From: a virus
IMG/VR virus record: IMGVR_UViG_3300032086_003383
Span: 1 to 27,133 of that record
Length of the DNA: 27,133 nucleotides
Direction: 5' to 3' (one strand)
The translations under genes were made by a program, and so were the position numbers. Below, piece by piece: positions 1 through 8,455 of this stretch. The notes beneath the pieces are model-generated. The model was not told the DNA's origin. It ran no database searches and saw only the letters and a list, made by a program, of their open reading frames with translations. The number at the start of each line of letters is the position of its first letter. Position 1 is the stretch's first letter.

Positions 1-4
1 ATAA

Positions 5-2044
5 ATGGCAGGCGAAAGAGAATACACTAGAATACCGCCGGAGAGCACCGGCGATAGGGTTGGAATGGTTCATACTGCCGTTATAACTTACGACGGTCTT
101 CAAAATAGCCATGTCTGGCAGGAGGGGGAAGAATACTTCTTAACTGGAGGAGTAGACTCCAATAATGATTTTACAGTACATCTACATAATGCTATAACCA
201 CTACAGCAGTAACAGGTGTTTTGTATGTTCATTATGAAGAACTGGCAAGATATCAAGGATATACCCCTGAGGACAATCAAACTATAAGAAAAGATTCTCC
301 ATCCGGGGATATAGTTGCTACCATTAACGGTACTCCTTATGAGATTTATTTGCCCGCAAATAATATAGTAGGTTATAAAAATCCTCAGCACGGATTAGAA
401 ATAGATGTAACTGGTTCTGCCTCAATCAGGTTCGATGAAGGCAGACCACAGTTAGATGCTTGGGGCAAGCTTAGAGTATCAGGAGCAGAGCATCTAGGAG
501 ACTATGTTTTTGGCCAAGAGTCAAAGCTAACAGACAACTTTTCCAGAGCTCGTATAGATGGAGGATATACAACTTGGTCCAGTGACAGTAGGTCGGTCAA
601 AATAGGAATTGACCCTGCAGACCCTCAGTTTGATGGAACAAATGGCTTTGCAGCTAGTACAAGTAATACCTATCATCACTACTTTCCTGGCTCTTCTCAT
701 TTGTATATGGCTACTTGTAGATTGAACAACCCATCTACCCTCAACTCTACTCGTCAGTGGGGAATGTTTGATGCTGATAACGGGTTTTTCTTTTCACTTG
801 GAACTGGGGGAGTGGACGCTACTGATACAACTGGTTTTAGTGTTGTAATAAGAAGCAGTTATAGTGCGGCTGCTCAAAAAGATCTTATAATACCCAGAAG
901 TGACTGGAACGGAGACAAATTAGACGGCACTGGAGGAAGCCAAGCAGTACTTAATCTAGAAAATTCTAATATATGGTGGATTGACACTCAGTGGCATGGA
1001 GCGGGAAGAGCAAGATTTGGAACATATATTAACGGACAAAGAGTAGTTTGTCACAGTTATTTTCACTCTAACTCTTACCCTTATACTATGGGCCAGACGG
1101 TTTCTTTGCCTGTGTGTTTTTCCAATAAATCCACTGCAACTACGAACTTAGATTTGTTTTTAGAGACTTGGTCTGCAAGTGTTTGGACAGAGACAAGTAT
1201 AGACCTTAACGAAGCAGGAAAAGCTCTTACTTATCATTCTCCAGAATACTCTATTACCTCTGATGTCTCAGGCTCTTGGCAATACTTATTTTCTATGTCA
1301 CCAGAAGAAGAGATTGAGCCTGGAGTTGTAAATCACACTCTTTATATGCCTACGAGTATACACTCTTTTGCATATGATTCAAACCCTGCGGGTAGCCCCT
1401 ACACAGACTTAGAGGCTATAGTGGATATAAAGGCTGAAGTCAATGCTATTCACTCTGGGCACAACTTTTCTCTAATACCCGGTACTACTGTAGAAGTTTC
1501 TAATACCGGAACCTCTTATAGTGGCGGGCAGACCATTTACAACCATACTTTTAAGGGGGAGGAGCATTCAAATTATACGGACGTATATAATAATTTTCAA
1601 TACGGAGCAATAAAGAATCTTGCAGATGATGGAGGAACTCAGTCAAATACTATTAGCGGTATTTCTGTTGCTGGAAGCCCTTCCACTGCTACTATAACTA
1701 CTTCTGACCCCCAGATATTGTTGAGAGAACCCCAAGAATCCACTTTTCCCTTAAATACTAGCAGGTATGGCGGAAAGGTTGAGATATATGATTCTACTGT
1801 AAATGACTACAATGGAACTTATTACCTTAAAATAACCAGTTCAACTACAGCAGAATTATATGACGACAAAGCCTTGACAACTCCTTCGGATTTAAGCGCT
1901 GCTGCTGCTTTTACAGGGACCGCTACTATAAAGGGGTTTTATGGAAGTAGGCTAATATGGTCGTTTTTTGCAAAGACCAGAACTGCCCTACATAATGATG
2001 TAAAAGCCGCCCTTACAATAGAGTGGAAAGAAATAGTACAGTAG
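5..2044 (+). CDS. Virion structural protein, probably tail or adhesion-related
   Basis: A 679-residue protein with no signal peptide or membrane segment. It is rich in Ser, Thr, Gly, Asn and aromatic residues, the composition of beta-rich tail or spike proteins. Around residues 150-165 it carries DAWGKLRVS, a variant of the DAFGRLRVS-like motif that recurs in phage structural proteins; it is followed by a long beta-rich region with many Trp and Tyr. The ATG directly follows a TAA at 2-4 that may be the stop of an upstream gene, so the late operon continues beyond the window. It is followed after one base by the next virion gene. The structural role is inferred from composition, motif and position; whether it is fibre, spike or capsid decoration cannot be told. 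Confidence 0.65.
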   Translation: MAGEREYTRIPPESTGDRVGMVHTAVITYDGLQNSHVWQEGEEYFLTGGVDSNNDFTVHLHNAITTTAVTGVLYVHYEELARYQGYTPEDNQTIRKDSPSGDIVATINGTPYEIYLPANNIVGYKNPQHGLEIDVTGSASIRFDEGRPQLDAWGKLRVSGAEHLGDYVFGQESKLTDNFSRARIDGGYTTWSSDSRSVKIGIDPADPQFDGTNGFAASTSNTYHHYFPGSSHLYMATCRLNNPSTLNSTRQWGMFDADNGFFFSLGTGGVDATDTTGFSVVIRSSYSAAAQKDLIIPRSDWNGDKLDGTGGSQAVLNLENSNIWWIDTQWHGAGRARFGTYINGQRVVCHSYFHSNSYPYTMGQTVSLPVCFSNKSTATTNLDLFLETWSASVWTETSIDLNEAGKALTYHSPEYSITSDVSGSWQYLFSMSPEEEIEPGVVNHTLYMPTSIHSFAYDSNPAGSPYTDLEAIVDIKAEVNAIHSGHNFSLIPGTTVEVSNTGTSYSGGQTIYNHTFKGEEHSNYTDVYNNFQYGAIKNLADDGGTQSNTISGISVAGSPSTATITTSDPQILLREPQESTFPLNTSRYGGKVEIYDSTVNDYNGTYYLKITSSTTAELYDDKALTTPSDLSAAAAFTGTATIKGFYGSRLIWSFFAKTRTALHNDVKAALTIEWKEIVQ

Positions 2045-2045
2045 A

Positions 2046-3542
2046 ATGCCAAATATAACTGTTAACTATGGACACTGGACATATTGGGGGGATTATAATC
2101 CCCCAGAATTTGTTGGTGAGCAAAAAGTTACTTTTGATGGGCCGAACAGGTTGATTCTTATTAACGAGGGACAAACAGATATAGATGTTACTATAGATAT
2201 ATATTCTGCTTGGAAAAACTGGTCTCTTCAAATAGACAATATGAAATACGCCCAAGCTCTGACCCCTCTAGGTGGAGACCCTATTACCTCCACAAACTCT
2301 GTAGGAAGAACCTACTTTCTTGAAAATGGTTGGAGAATACAACCTTGGCCAAGCTACAATGGATATATCCTCACCATTACCGGAAACCTTTATACTCGAG
2401 AAGAAGGAGGAAACCCCACCAACCCACAGTCAGGCGTTAGCGTAAACTTTACACGATCTTCTCTAGTAGAGTTGGTTACTCCTGAAGGTGGTGGTGGAAG
2501 CTCTCTCACAGCGGCAGATGTTTGGAGCTATGCTACAAGAAGTCTAACCGCTTCTTTAGACCCCACAGTAGCAGATTTTTGGTCTTATGCTACCAGAACC
2601 CTTACGGCTTCTTTAGACCCTACATCTACGGATATTAGAGATGTTATCTGGAATGCTACTGCAACAGATTATGACACTACAGGAACCATGGGCAATTGGG
2701 TAAATGAGGTTCATGGGCAAATACGGCGCGGAGTGTTTATCAATACTGAAGAAGCAACAAATGGTAACGGATATCAACAAACCCCTTACAATAATTTCAG
2801 CGATGCAGTAGATAGTGCCGAATCTCTGTTATTACAAAAACTGTTTTTAGAGGCGGATGCTACAGTAGATAGGCAACTGTCCAACTTTGAAATAGAGGGC
2901 ATTGATTTGCCTACTGTTGATTTGAATGGGCAGAATTTCAAAAATACAATTATTAGAGAGTGTAATATTACCGGGGCACAGGGAACAGGAAATAGCCCAC
3001 TGTTGCTTCTTACTTGTGGCTCTAATAACGTTACTGATTTCAATGGGTCTGCCCTCACGCTGGCGGCTGCCGGCACTTTTGGAATAGCTGATGGAGCCTT
3101 TGTTCTGATAAATGAAGTTGTAAACGCTGTAGCAGGTGTATTTACAAATATAGATATGGGGGCTGGAGGTGCAGCAAGTAATTTGAATATGATGAAAGTT
3201 ATGGGAGACTTTCAAATTTCAAATATGGACAATGCTTCGGATACTATAGACATAGGATTTGAAGCCGGAGAATTGACCGTAAATTCCTCTTGCACAGCAG
3301 GAACAATAGTGGTTCATGGAAATTGCGTTTTAATTGATAATAGTGGACCGGGGTGTACGGTCGTTTTAGACCATATAGATCCTTTGGATGTATTGTTATC
3401 AAAAGAGCTTCTTGAAGCCGACCAAGTATTTGACCAGTCAGCAGGACTATTACATTATTATAGAAAGGGCACTACTACAGACCTTATTCCGCCTAAAACT
3501 GTTGTCACTACCCAGACGCAGGATACCTCTCTTACGGAGTAG
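2046..3542 (+). CDS. Virion structural protein with tandem Trp-Ser-Tyr repeats, probably tail-associated
   Basis: A 498-residue protein with no export signal. Residues 1-145 form a compact domain with WKNWS near 57 and NGWRIQPWP near 94-102, a pattern I associate with phage tail or baseplate proteins. A Gly-rich hinge (148-153) leads to two copies of a 19-residue repeat at 157-175 and 176-194 (each with WSYATR). The C-terminal half (about 215-460) is a series of short hydrophobic and Asn/Gly-rich stretches that looks like a beta-helix or pectate-lyase-like fold. It starts one base after the preceding stop and is followed by the 59-residue gene. A tail or fibre-like role is inferred from neighbours and repeat style; no enzymatic motif is evident. 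Confidence 0.6.
   Translation: MPNITVNYGHWTYWGDYNPPEFVGEQKVTFDGPNRLILINEGQTDIDVTIDIYSAWKNWSLQIDNMKYAQALTPLGGDPITSTNSVGRTYFLENGWRIQPWPSYNGYILTITGNLYTREEGGNPTNPQSGVSVNFTRSSLVELVTPEGGGGSSLTAADVWSYATRSLTASLDPTVADFWSYATRTLTASLDPTSTDIRDVIWNATATDYDTTGTMGNWVNEVHGQIRRGVFINTEEATNGNGYQQTPYNNFSDAVDSAESLLLQKLFLEADATVDRQLSNFEIEGIDLPTVDLNGQNFKNTIIRECNITGAQGTGNSPLLLLTCGSNNVTDFNGSALTLAAAGTFGIADGAFVLINEVVNAVAGVFTNIDMGAGGAASNLNMMKVMGDFQISNMDNASDTIDIGFEAGELTVNSSCTAGTIVVHGNCVLIDNSGPGCTVVLDHIDPLDVLLSKELLEADQVFDQSAGLLHYYRKGTTTDLIPPKTVVTTQTQDTSLTE
2514..2627 (+). repeat. Two tandem 57-bp coding repeats in the virion gene
   Basis: The copies at 2514-2570 and 2571-2627 encode residues 157-175 and 176-194 of the 498-residue protein. 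Each reads A-D-[V/F]-W-S-Y-A-T-R-[S/T]-L-T-A-S-L-D-P-T. The DNA differs mostly at third positions, so the protein repeat is being kept while the DNA drifts. Confidence 0.8.
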
Positions 3543-3544
3543 CC

Positions 3545-3724
3545 ATGTTTTTAGCAGGAGTTTTATTATTTGGTGGCACCGGTATAGGTATTGGAGATAT
3601 TGGTTATATTCTTGAGGAAATAGCCTTGGACCAAGGAGAGTTGAATGTGGACATAGAATGTCCCGTAGCAGTAGTAACTGTACAAGAAATATCAGTAGAT
3701 GTGGCTTCAATTGAGGTATTATAA
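3545..3724 (+). CDS. 59-residue hypothetical protein in the late operon
   Basis: An open frame from ATG 3545 to TAA 3722-3724, two bases after the stop of the preceding virion gene. Its TAA overlaps the ATG of the next gene as TAATG, which supports translational coupling and argues it is real. The N-terminus is hydrophobic and Gly-rich (residues 1-20, FLAGVLLFGG then GIGIGDIG); the rest is acidic and beta-like, with one Cys near 39. It could be a small virion or membrane-associated protein. I do not recognise a family. Confidence 0.65.
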   Translation: MFLAGVLLFGGTGIGIGDIGYILEEIALDQGELNVDIECPVAVVTVQEISVDVASIEVL

Positions 3725-4086
3725 TGGCATTTAAAAGACACGACCTTTGCGACTTAGTTAGGGGTGATGACTGGGCTATACAGCTTACAATAAAAGACGA
3801 GAACGATGCTGTAATAGATATTACAAACAATGTCTATTGGATGACTCTTAAAAACGCACAAGGAGATGCAGATCCAGGGGTTATACAAACAAACATTACA
3901 GCTACTGGGGCTGATGCCGCAGCAGGTATAGTCACTATCTCATTCTTAGATATTAATACAAGATTAGTGGAGCCAGGAAGGTATTACTACGATGTTCAAG
4001 AGGTAGACACAGACAATAACGTATATACATTACTTTTGGGTAAAGTAAAAGTATTACAGGACGTTACTATAAGTATTACGGAGTAA
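3724..4086 (+). CDS. Small virion-type protein, possible baseplate or tail component
   Basis: A 120-residue protein with the pattern RGDDWAIQLTIKDENDAVIDI near residues 13-33, then a beta-sandwich-like stretch ending in DVTISITE. This resembles the N-terminal domain of phage upper-baseplate (BppU-like) or fibre-attachment proteins, which commonly show a conserved 'RGD(D/T)' start, a 'tLK' strand and a 'GRYYYDV' strand; GRYYYDVQ is present near residues 86-93. It sits between virion-type genes and the membrane protein, coupled to the previous gene by TAATG. The family link is from memory of the pattern and is tentative. Confidence 0.55.
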   Translation: MAFKRHDLCDLVRGDDWAIQLTIKDENDAVIDITNNVYWMTLKNAQGDADPGVIQTNITATGADAAAGIVTISFLDINTRLVEPGRYYYDVQEVDTDNNVYTLLLGKVKVLQDVTISITE

Positions 4087-4088
4087 TT

Positions 4089-4349
4089 ATGTCACACGAA
4101 GAAAAGAATATAGAACTAACTCAAAGAGTTACAGAACTGGAAATAAAAGAGGAAAAGGCGGAGGCCCAGAAAAGAATAGCTTGGATGGCCATGGGGTCAA
4201 TGTTAGCATTTACTGCTGTTCTTTTTACTTCTTTTGTAACAGTAGATAGAGTAAATGCTTTAAGTGACCTGCTCGGACTATTTTACATAGCCCAAGCAGG
4301 TGTTGTCGGTGCTTACATGGGTGTAGCAGCCTGGATGAGCAAACGATAA
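4089..4349 (+). CDS. Two-helix membrane protein, holin candidate
   Basis: An 86-residue protein. A charged, Glu/Lys-rich helical N-terminus (1-30, coiled-coil-like) is followed by two hydrophobic segments at about 30-53 and 62-83, and a short basic C-terminus (SKR). That layout fits small class II holins and also the generic two-TM proteins found at the ends of tail operons. It is the last gene of the + strand block and ends exactly where the - strand nrdB stop begins. No endolysin is visible next to it, so the holin role is a guess from topology and position only. Confidence 0.55.
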   Translation: MSHEEKNIELTQRVTELEIKEEKAEAQKRIAWMAMGSMLAFTAVLFTSFVTVDRVNALSDLLGLFYIAQAGVVGAYMGVAAWMSKR

Positions 4350-5303
4350 CTACTTAAATATATCCTGCCAGTTACCTGTAGTGCTAGCTCGGGCATACTC
4401 AGTTGCTCTGTTTTCAAAGAAATTGGTATGCTCGACAGCATTTATCATATAGTCCAGCCAAGGAAGAGGATTACCGCTACTGCTAAAAATCTTCTTCATA
4501 CCTAACTGTAATAGTCTTCGATCTGCTATATATCTTATGTAAGCTTTTATTTCTTCAGGTTGAAGTCCCTTAATATTGCAGTTTTCAAACGCAATATCAA
4601 TAAAAGCGTCTTCTAACTCTACAACCCTCTCTGCCGCGCAGTATATCTCATACTTGAGTTCATCATTCCACAGTTCTGGGTTTTCCCGGATATACTCTTT
4701 AAACAGTTTAGTCATTCCCTCTACATGAAGTGTCTCGTCACGAATACTCCAAGTAACTATCTGACCCATGTTTTTCATCAAATTGTTTCTCGGAAAGTTT
4801 AACAAGATGGCAAAACTGCTAAATAGTTGAACCCCTTCTGTGAAACCGCTATACACTGCCATGGTTTTAGCAAGCTCTTTTGGCGTATCGCTACTAAAGT
4901 TCGATAAGTAATCATGTTTATCCGCCATAGCTTTTACATCCATAAACATCTGATACTCTTCTTCAGGAAACCCCAGAGTTTCAAGTAGAGTAGAATATGC
5001 TTCTTGGTGCACGGCTTCCATTGAGGCAAATGCTGACAACATCATTCTTATTTCGGGCGCTTTGAAATTCGGCAGATAGTGGGTTGCGTAGCCACAACAG
5101 ACATCTACATCGCTTTGAGTAAAGAACCTGAAAATATGACCGAGCAGACGTTTACTATCTTCATCAAGAGCCCTGTAATCTTTTAGATCATCTGCCATCG
5201 GAACTTCATCCGGCAGCCAGTGCATATGCTGTTGGCTTTTATAAGCCTCAAATGCCCACGGGTACTGAAACGGTTTGTAATAATTTCTTTCTTCTGTTAG
5301 CAT
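4350..5303 (-). CDS. nrdB: Ribonucleoside-diphosphate reductase small subunit (class Ia)
   Basis: A 317-residue R2 protein that holds the diferric-tyrosyl radical cofactor used by NrdA to make deoxyribonucleotides. Aligning by eye with E. coli NrdB, the iron ligands are D65, E96, H99, E156, E190 and H193, and the radical tyrosine is Y103 (motif SMEAVHQEAY). All are present and the D65-to-E96 spacing equals that of E. coli D84-E115, so the enzyme should be active. It is the last gene of the - strand block, separated from nrdA by three small genes. Its stop abuts the stop of the convergent + strand gene with no gap, so + strand read-through would be antisense to it. Confidence 0.95.
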   Translation of the reverse strand: MLTEERNYYKPFQYPWAFEAYKSQQHMHWLPDEVPMADDLKDYRALDEDSKRLLGHIFRFFTQSDVDVCCGYATHYLPNFKAPEIRMMLSAFASMEAVHQEAYSTLLETLGFPEEEYQMFMDVKAMADKHDYLSNFSSDTPKELAKTMAVYSGFTEGVQLFSSFAILLNFPRNNLMKNMGQIVTWSIRDETLHVEGMTKLFKEYIRENPELWNDELKYEIYCAAERVVELEDAFIDIAFENCNIKGLQPEEIKAYIRYIADRRLLQLGMKKIFSSSGNPLPWLDYMINAVEHTNFFENRATEYARASTTGNWQDIFK

Positions 5304-5304
5304 C

Positions 5305-5487
5305 TTACTCCTCTAACTTAGCCAGAGCCATTTTAAGCTCTTCAACTTCTTCTTTCTTCTCTTTTACTCTCATCTCTGCCGTCTCTAAAGAAGCAGCAGC
5401 AGTTTCTACTCTGCTCTTCATTACTGACAGTTGTTCTTCTTCTAAAGTAAGCAAATTCTCTAAAGAATGTATAGCATAATTAGTCAT
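5305..5487 (-). CDS. 60-residue coiled-coil miniprotein
   Basis: An almost wholly helical protein rich in Glu, Lys, Leu and Ala with a heptad pattern over residues 8-58. No domain is recognised. It overlaps the end of the preceding small gene by 8 nt and ends one base before the nrdB ATG, so it is locked into the nrd operon. A second coiled-coil miniprotein lies directly upstream; the two could pair with each other or act on ribonucleotide reductase, but nothing in the sequence proves it. Confidence 0.6.
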   Translation of the reverse strand: MTNYAIHSLENLLTLEEEQLSVMKSRVETAAASLETAEMRVKEKKEEVEELKMALAKLEE

Positions 5488-5683
5488 CTTTTTCCTCTAT
5501 AAAAGGGAGAGCATCTCTCTCCTGTTCTATTATGGTTATACATAAGTTAGTTACTTCTAAGTCTTTTTGTAAAAACCATATTTTTTGTTGTATTTTTTCT
5601 AGTTCAGCCCTGTAAAACTCTAGCTCTTTCTCTTTTCTGAGCTTTTGTTCTACTATCTCTGACATAAGTATTATTTTGCTCAT
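5480..5683 (-). CDS. 67-residue coiled-coil miniprotein
   Basis: Highly charged and helical, with heptad-like Leu/Ile spacing at residues 10-55 and one Cys near 48. It starts one base after the TGA of the small membrane-protein gene and overlaps the following coiled-coil gene by 8 nt. Tight packing between nrdA and nrdB supports that it is expressed. No family recognised; the pair with the neighbouring 60-residue protein may form a heterodimeric coiled coil (inference). Confidence 0.6.
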   Translation of the reverse strand: MSKIILMSEIVEQKLRKEKELEFYRAELEKIQQKIWFLQKDLEVTNLCITIIEQERDALPFIEEKDD

Positions 5684-5684
5684 A

Positions 5685-5849
5685 TCACCAGTTGTGTACT
5701 ATATTGCTCATTATGAAAAAGCAGGTTATAAAGTTTACTAACACTATAAGGGTTCGCAGAATAGCAACAATATTATCGTATTCTGCGGTTTTTTCGTCAC
5801 TGAAACTGCCAATAGTGTATTTCCAGATTGTCCAAACTTTAGCCTTCAC
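5685..5849 (-). CDS. Small single-span membrane protein downstream of nrdA
   Basis: About 54 residues from a GTG at 5849, which is preceded by a GAGGGA ribosome-binding-like site and overlaps the nrdA end by 11 nt. In-frame ATGs at 5867, 5873 and 5885 would lengthen it by 6-12 residues but overlap nrdA more. The body (IWKYTIGSFSDEKT, then a hydrophobic helix from about residue 27 to 48) looks like a conserved phage inner-membrane miniprotein. A terminator-shaped inverted repeat for the opposite strand lies inside the coding sequence. Function unknown. Confidence 0.55.
   Translation of the reverse strand: MKAKVWTIWKYTIGSFSDEKTAEYDNIVAILRTLIVLVNFITCFFIMSNIVHNW
5755..5794 (+). terminator. Rho-independent terminator shape facing the late operon
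   Basis: A perfect 9-bp stem, CGCAGAATA (5755-5763) with TATTCTGCG (5779-5787), a 15-nt loop, then one G and six T (5789-5794) on the + strand. There is no T-run in the - direction, so it is oriented to stop + strand transcripts. The last + strand gene ends at 4349, so this could stop late read-through about 1.4 kb into the antisense nrd region. The stem is AT-rich and the loop is large, so it would be a moderate terminator at best. Confidence 0.5.
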
Positions 5850-7605
5850 AAGCCAAGCATCCCTCATCGTCATAGTCAAAAACATAATCTCTCAAGGCTT
5901 CATCAGATACTACCTCAGCTCTTTTTATAGCTTGGCTACGAGCATAATAAAGTGTCTTCATTCCTCTAGCCCAAGCCATCATATGAATATTGTGAAGCTC
6001 TTGCTTACTTACATTCGCAGGAAAGAATACATTTACACTTTGAGACTGGCAGATATGCTGTTGTCTGTCTGCGGCAAACTCAATTACCCACTTCTGATCA
6101 ATCTCAATAGCAGTCTTAAACACATCTTTAATGTATTCATCTAGAAAATCAAGATGCTGAACGCTGCCACTGTTTGTTGTTATACTCTTCCAAACTTCGT
6201 CGGTATTCATGCCCAGTTCTTCTAAATGGTGTTCAAGATACTCATTTTTTAGTAGGCTAGTTCCTGATTTGGTTTTCTGTGCAAATGCGTTCGCAAGATA
6301 AGGCTCAATACTCGGGCTAGTATTAGCACATATAATGCTGGACGAAGCATTTGGAGCAATAGCAAGTAAATGTGCGTTACGAACCCCATAACCTTCACCA
6401 TCTGGGCACTCTCCCCGCTCTTTTGCAAGTTGCCGAGTTGCTTTTTCAGCTTCTGACTTAATATGAGCAAATGCTCTCATATTAAAACTCTTAGCCATTA
6501 CACTCTCGAAAGCAATGTTATGTCTTTGCAGATAAGCATGAAAGCCCATAGCTCCCAGACCTATAGAGCGTTCCCTATATGCGCTATACTTAGCTTTGGC
6601 TAGAGCATCTGGAGCAGTATTAATAAAGTGAGTAAGAACGTTGTCCAACATACGAACTAGGTCTGGAATAAACTGCTCTTCATTGCACCAAGAATCGTAC
6701 TCCTCCAGATTTACACTCGACAAGCAGCATACTGCCGTTCTTTCAGCATCTGTAGGCAGAGTTATCTCAGAGCAAAGATTAGACTGATTGACTCTTAGCC
6801 CTAAGTTTCTTTGATACTCTGGAAGAGAGTTATTCACTGCGTCTTCGAACATAATGTAAGGTTCGCCAGTTTCTACCCTATTCTGTAACATCTTTACCCA
6901 CAGGGCTTTTGCGGGAACTGTTTTTATAGTGACTCCCGTATGAGGGTCCACAAGCGGCCAGCTATCATCAAATCCAGGCTCTTGAGTCGCCTGTGCTATT
7001 AGCTTCATGAATTTGTCTGGAACCACCACAGCATGATGCAGGTTAGTAGACTTACGGTTAATATCACCACCCGTGGGCTTTCTAACATCCAAAAACTCTT
7101 CAATTTCTGGATGAGATATGTGTAAATACGCTGCATAAGAGCCCCTCCTTGTGACTCCTTGTGAGAATGCCAGCATTTCGGCATCCACCACTTTCATAAA
7201 AGGAATAACACCAGTGCTCTCACTGCCATTACTTGTTTTAGAACCTACTGATCTAATACCGCTCCAACAACCACCAACGCCACCACCGGCGGAGGATAGC
7301 CAAGCATTCTCAGTGTAATGGTCTGTAATACCTCCTCTACTATCTTCAACATAGTTTAGAAAGCACGATATTGGTTGGCCTCTACTGGTCCCACCATTGG
7401 ATAATACGGGGGTTGAAAACATAAACCACAAATTACTGGCATACTCATATAGCCTTTGAGCGTGATGCTCATCATCAGAAAAAGCAGTAGCAGCACGAGC
7501 AAATGCATCTTGGGGCGAGGTTTCTCCATCAACTAAATACCTGTCTTCTAAAGTTTGTATGCCAAAGGGCGATAATAATCTGTCTCTCCCATAATCAATT
7601 TTCAT
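5839..7605 (-). CDS. nrdA: Ribonucleoside-diphosphate reductase large subunit (class Ia)
   Basis: A 588-residue R1 protein that reduces ribonucleoside diphosphates using the NrdB radical. Catalytic residues are visible: redox Cys C81 (PISCF), the N276-x-C278-x-E280 active-site loop (NLCSE), the partner Cys at 293/294 (CCLSS), radical-transfer tyrosines Y553-Y554 (LYYAR) and the C-terminal redox pair C583/C586 (CLAC). It is far shorter than the roughly 760 residues of E. coli NrdA. The N-terminus begins just before the catalytic core, so the ATP-cone that gives dATP feedback inhibition is missing. The ATG overlaps the exonuclease gene by 11 nt. NrdB is three small genes downstream. Confidence 0.95.
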   Translation of the reverse strand: MKIDYGRDRLLSPFGIQTLEDRYLVDGETSPQDAFARAATAFSDDEHHAQRLYEYASNLWFMFSTPVLSNGGTSRGQPISCFLNYVEDSRGGITDHYTENAWLSSAGGGVGGCWSGIRSVGSKTSNGSESTGVIPFMKVVDAEMLAFSQGVTRRGSYAAYLHISHPEIEEFLDVRKPTGGDINRKSTNLHHAVVVPDKFMKLIAQATQEPGFDDSWPLVDPHTGVTIKTVPAKALWVKMLQNRVETGEPYIMFEDAVNNSLPEYQRNLGLRVNQSNLCSEITLPTDAERTAVCCLSSVNLEEYDSWCNEEQFIPDLVRMLDNVLTHFINTAPDALAKAKYSAYRERSIGLGAMGFHAYLQRHNIAFESVMAKSFNMRAFAHIKSEAEKATRQLAKERGECPDGEGYGVRNAHLLAIAPNASSSIICANTSPSIEPYLANAFAQKTKSGTSLLKNEYLEHHLEELGMNTDEVWKSITTNSGSVQHLDFLDEYIKDVFKTAIEIDQKWVIEFAADRQQHICQSQSVNVFFPANVSKQELHNIHMMAWARGMKTLYYARSQAIKRAEVVSDEALRDYVFDYDDEGCLACEG

Positions 7606-8455
7606 TCATGTACTCCATAATTCTATCATCTATTTCAGATAGACTGTGACCTGCTACCTCTATTGCTTCCCCGCAAAAAGTTACTAGGTCCATCAACTCG
7701 TAGTTGATCATCAATTGTTCTTTATTATCGTTTAAATTCTGTATATACTTGTACTTGCTATCCATAGGTAGCAAGTCATATATGTCGAATGCAGAGCCAT
7801 AGGTGTTTATTAACTCTGTAGCTCTTTTTGGTCCTATTCCTGGAACTCCGGGAATATTATCCCCATTGTCGCCTGTAAGAACCTTGAAACTTAGATACTC
7901 TTCAATAGGAAAGTCAAAGAACTCTTCCCAATTGTAAACAGTGCTCTCTTTTCTAGTGACGGTAGAGAAGCGGGATACGTGGTCATCTATAAGCAAGTCC
8001 CAGTCTTTATCGCTGGAAATTAGCCAGATGTCTTCAATCCCATATTTCTCTCTATTACCACAGATGTATGCGGCAACATCATCAGCCTCTACTTCTTTGT
8101 ATCTAAGAACTAAAAATTTATCTGAAAAAAGTTCTAAGGCTTTTTCATACTCCTCAAAGAAAGCATTTGACTTTTCTCGCTCTTCAGGCGTTTCATCTTT
8201 AAACTTTTCTTTTCTCTGTGCTTTGTATTCAGGAAGTAATTCTTTTCTATACTTGCTCTTAAATAGGTCTGCTGTAATAATAATCTTACCACAGTTATAA
8301 GATTGAGCTAGACTCTCTACTGTTCGCAAATAGTCTAGTGCAAAATCGTTGTATTTGTTTCCATGCTTCCATCTAAAAGCTACATTCATGGCATCAAGCA
8401 CAAGAGCGTTTTGATTTTCTATCGGTTCAGGAACCATAGACATAAAATCACTCAT
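7595..8455 (-). CDS. 5'-3' flap exonuclease, FEN family (T5 D15 / T4 RNase H type)
   Basis: A 286-residue nuclease expected to remove RNA primers and 5' flaps. The start at 8455 forms an ATGA overlap with the resolvase stop and has GGAG upstream; an earlier in-frame codon at 8521 would only re-read the neighbouring gene. Metal-binding acidic residues are visible in LVLDAMN (D21), KEVEADDVA and SSDKDWDLLIDD. The C-terminal helix-3-turn-helix DNA-binding motif reads LTGDNGDNIPGVPGIGPKRA. Length matches T5 D15 (about 291). It sits beside the resolvase and SbcCD genes, as D15 does in T5. Confidence 0.9.
   Translation of the reverse strand: MSDFMSMVPEPIENQNALVLDAMNVAFRWKHGNKYNDFALDYLRTVESLAQSYNCGKIIITADLFKSKYRKELLPEYKAQRKEKFKDETPEEREKSNAFFEEYEKALELFSDKFLVLRYKEVEADDVAAYICGNREKYGIEDIWLISSDKDWDLLIDDHVSRFSTVTRKESTVYNWEEFFDFPIEEYLSFKVLTGDNGDNIPGVPGIGPKRATELINTYGSAFDIYDLLPMDSKYKYIQNLNDNKEQLMINYELMDLVTFCGEAIEVAGHSLSEIDDRIMEYMNEN

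Noticed and set aside
5692-6144. A 150-residue + strand frame over the nrdA end
   Set aside because: Antisense to nrdA and the small membrane gene; contains the terminator-shaped hairpin and shows no family features.
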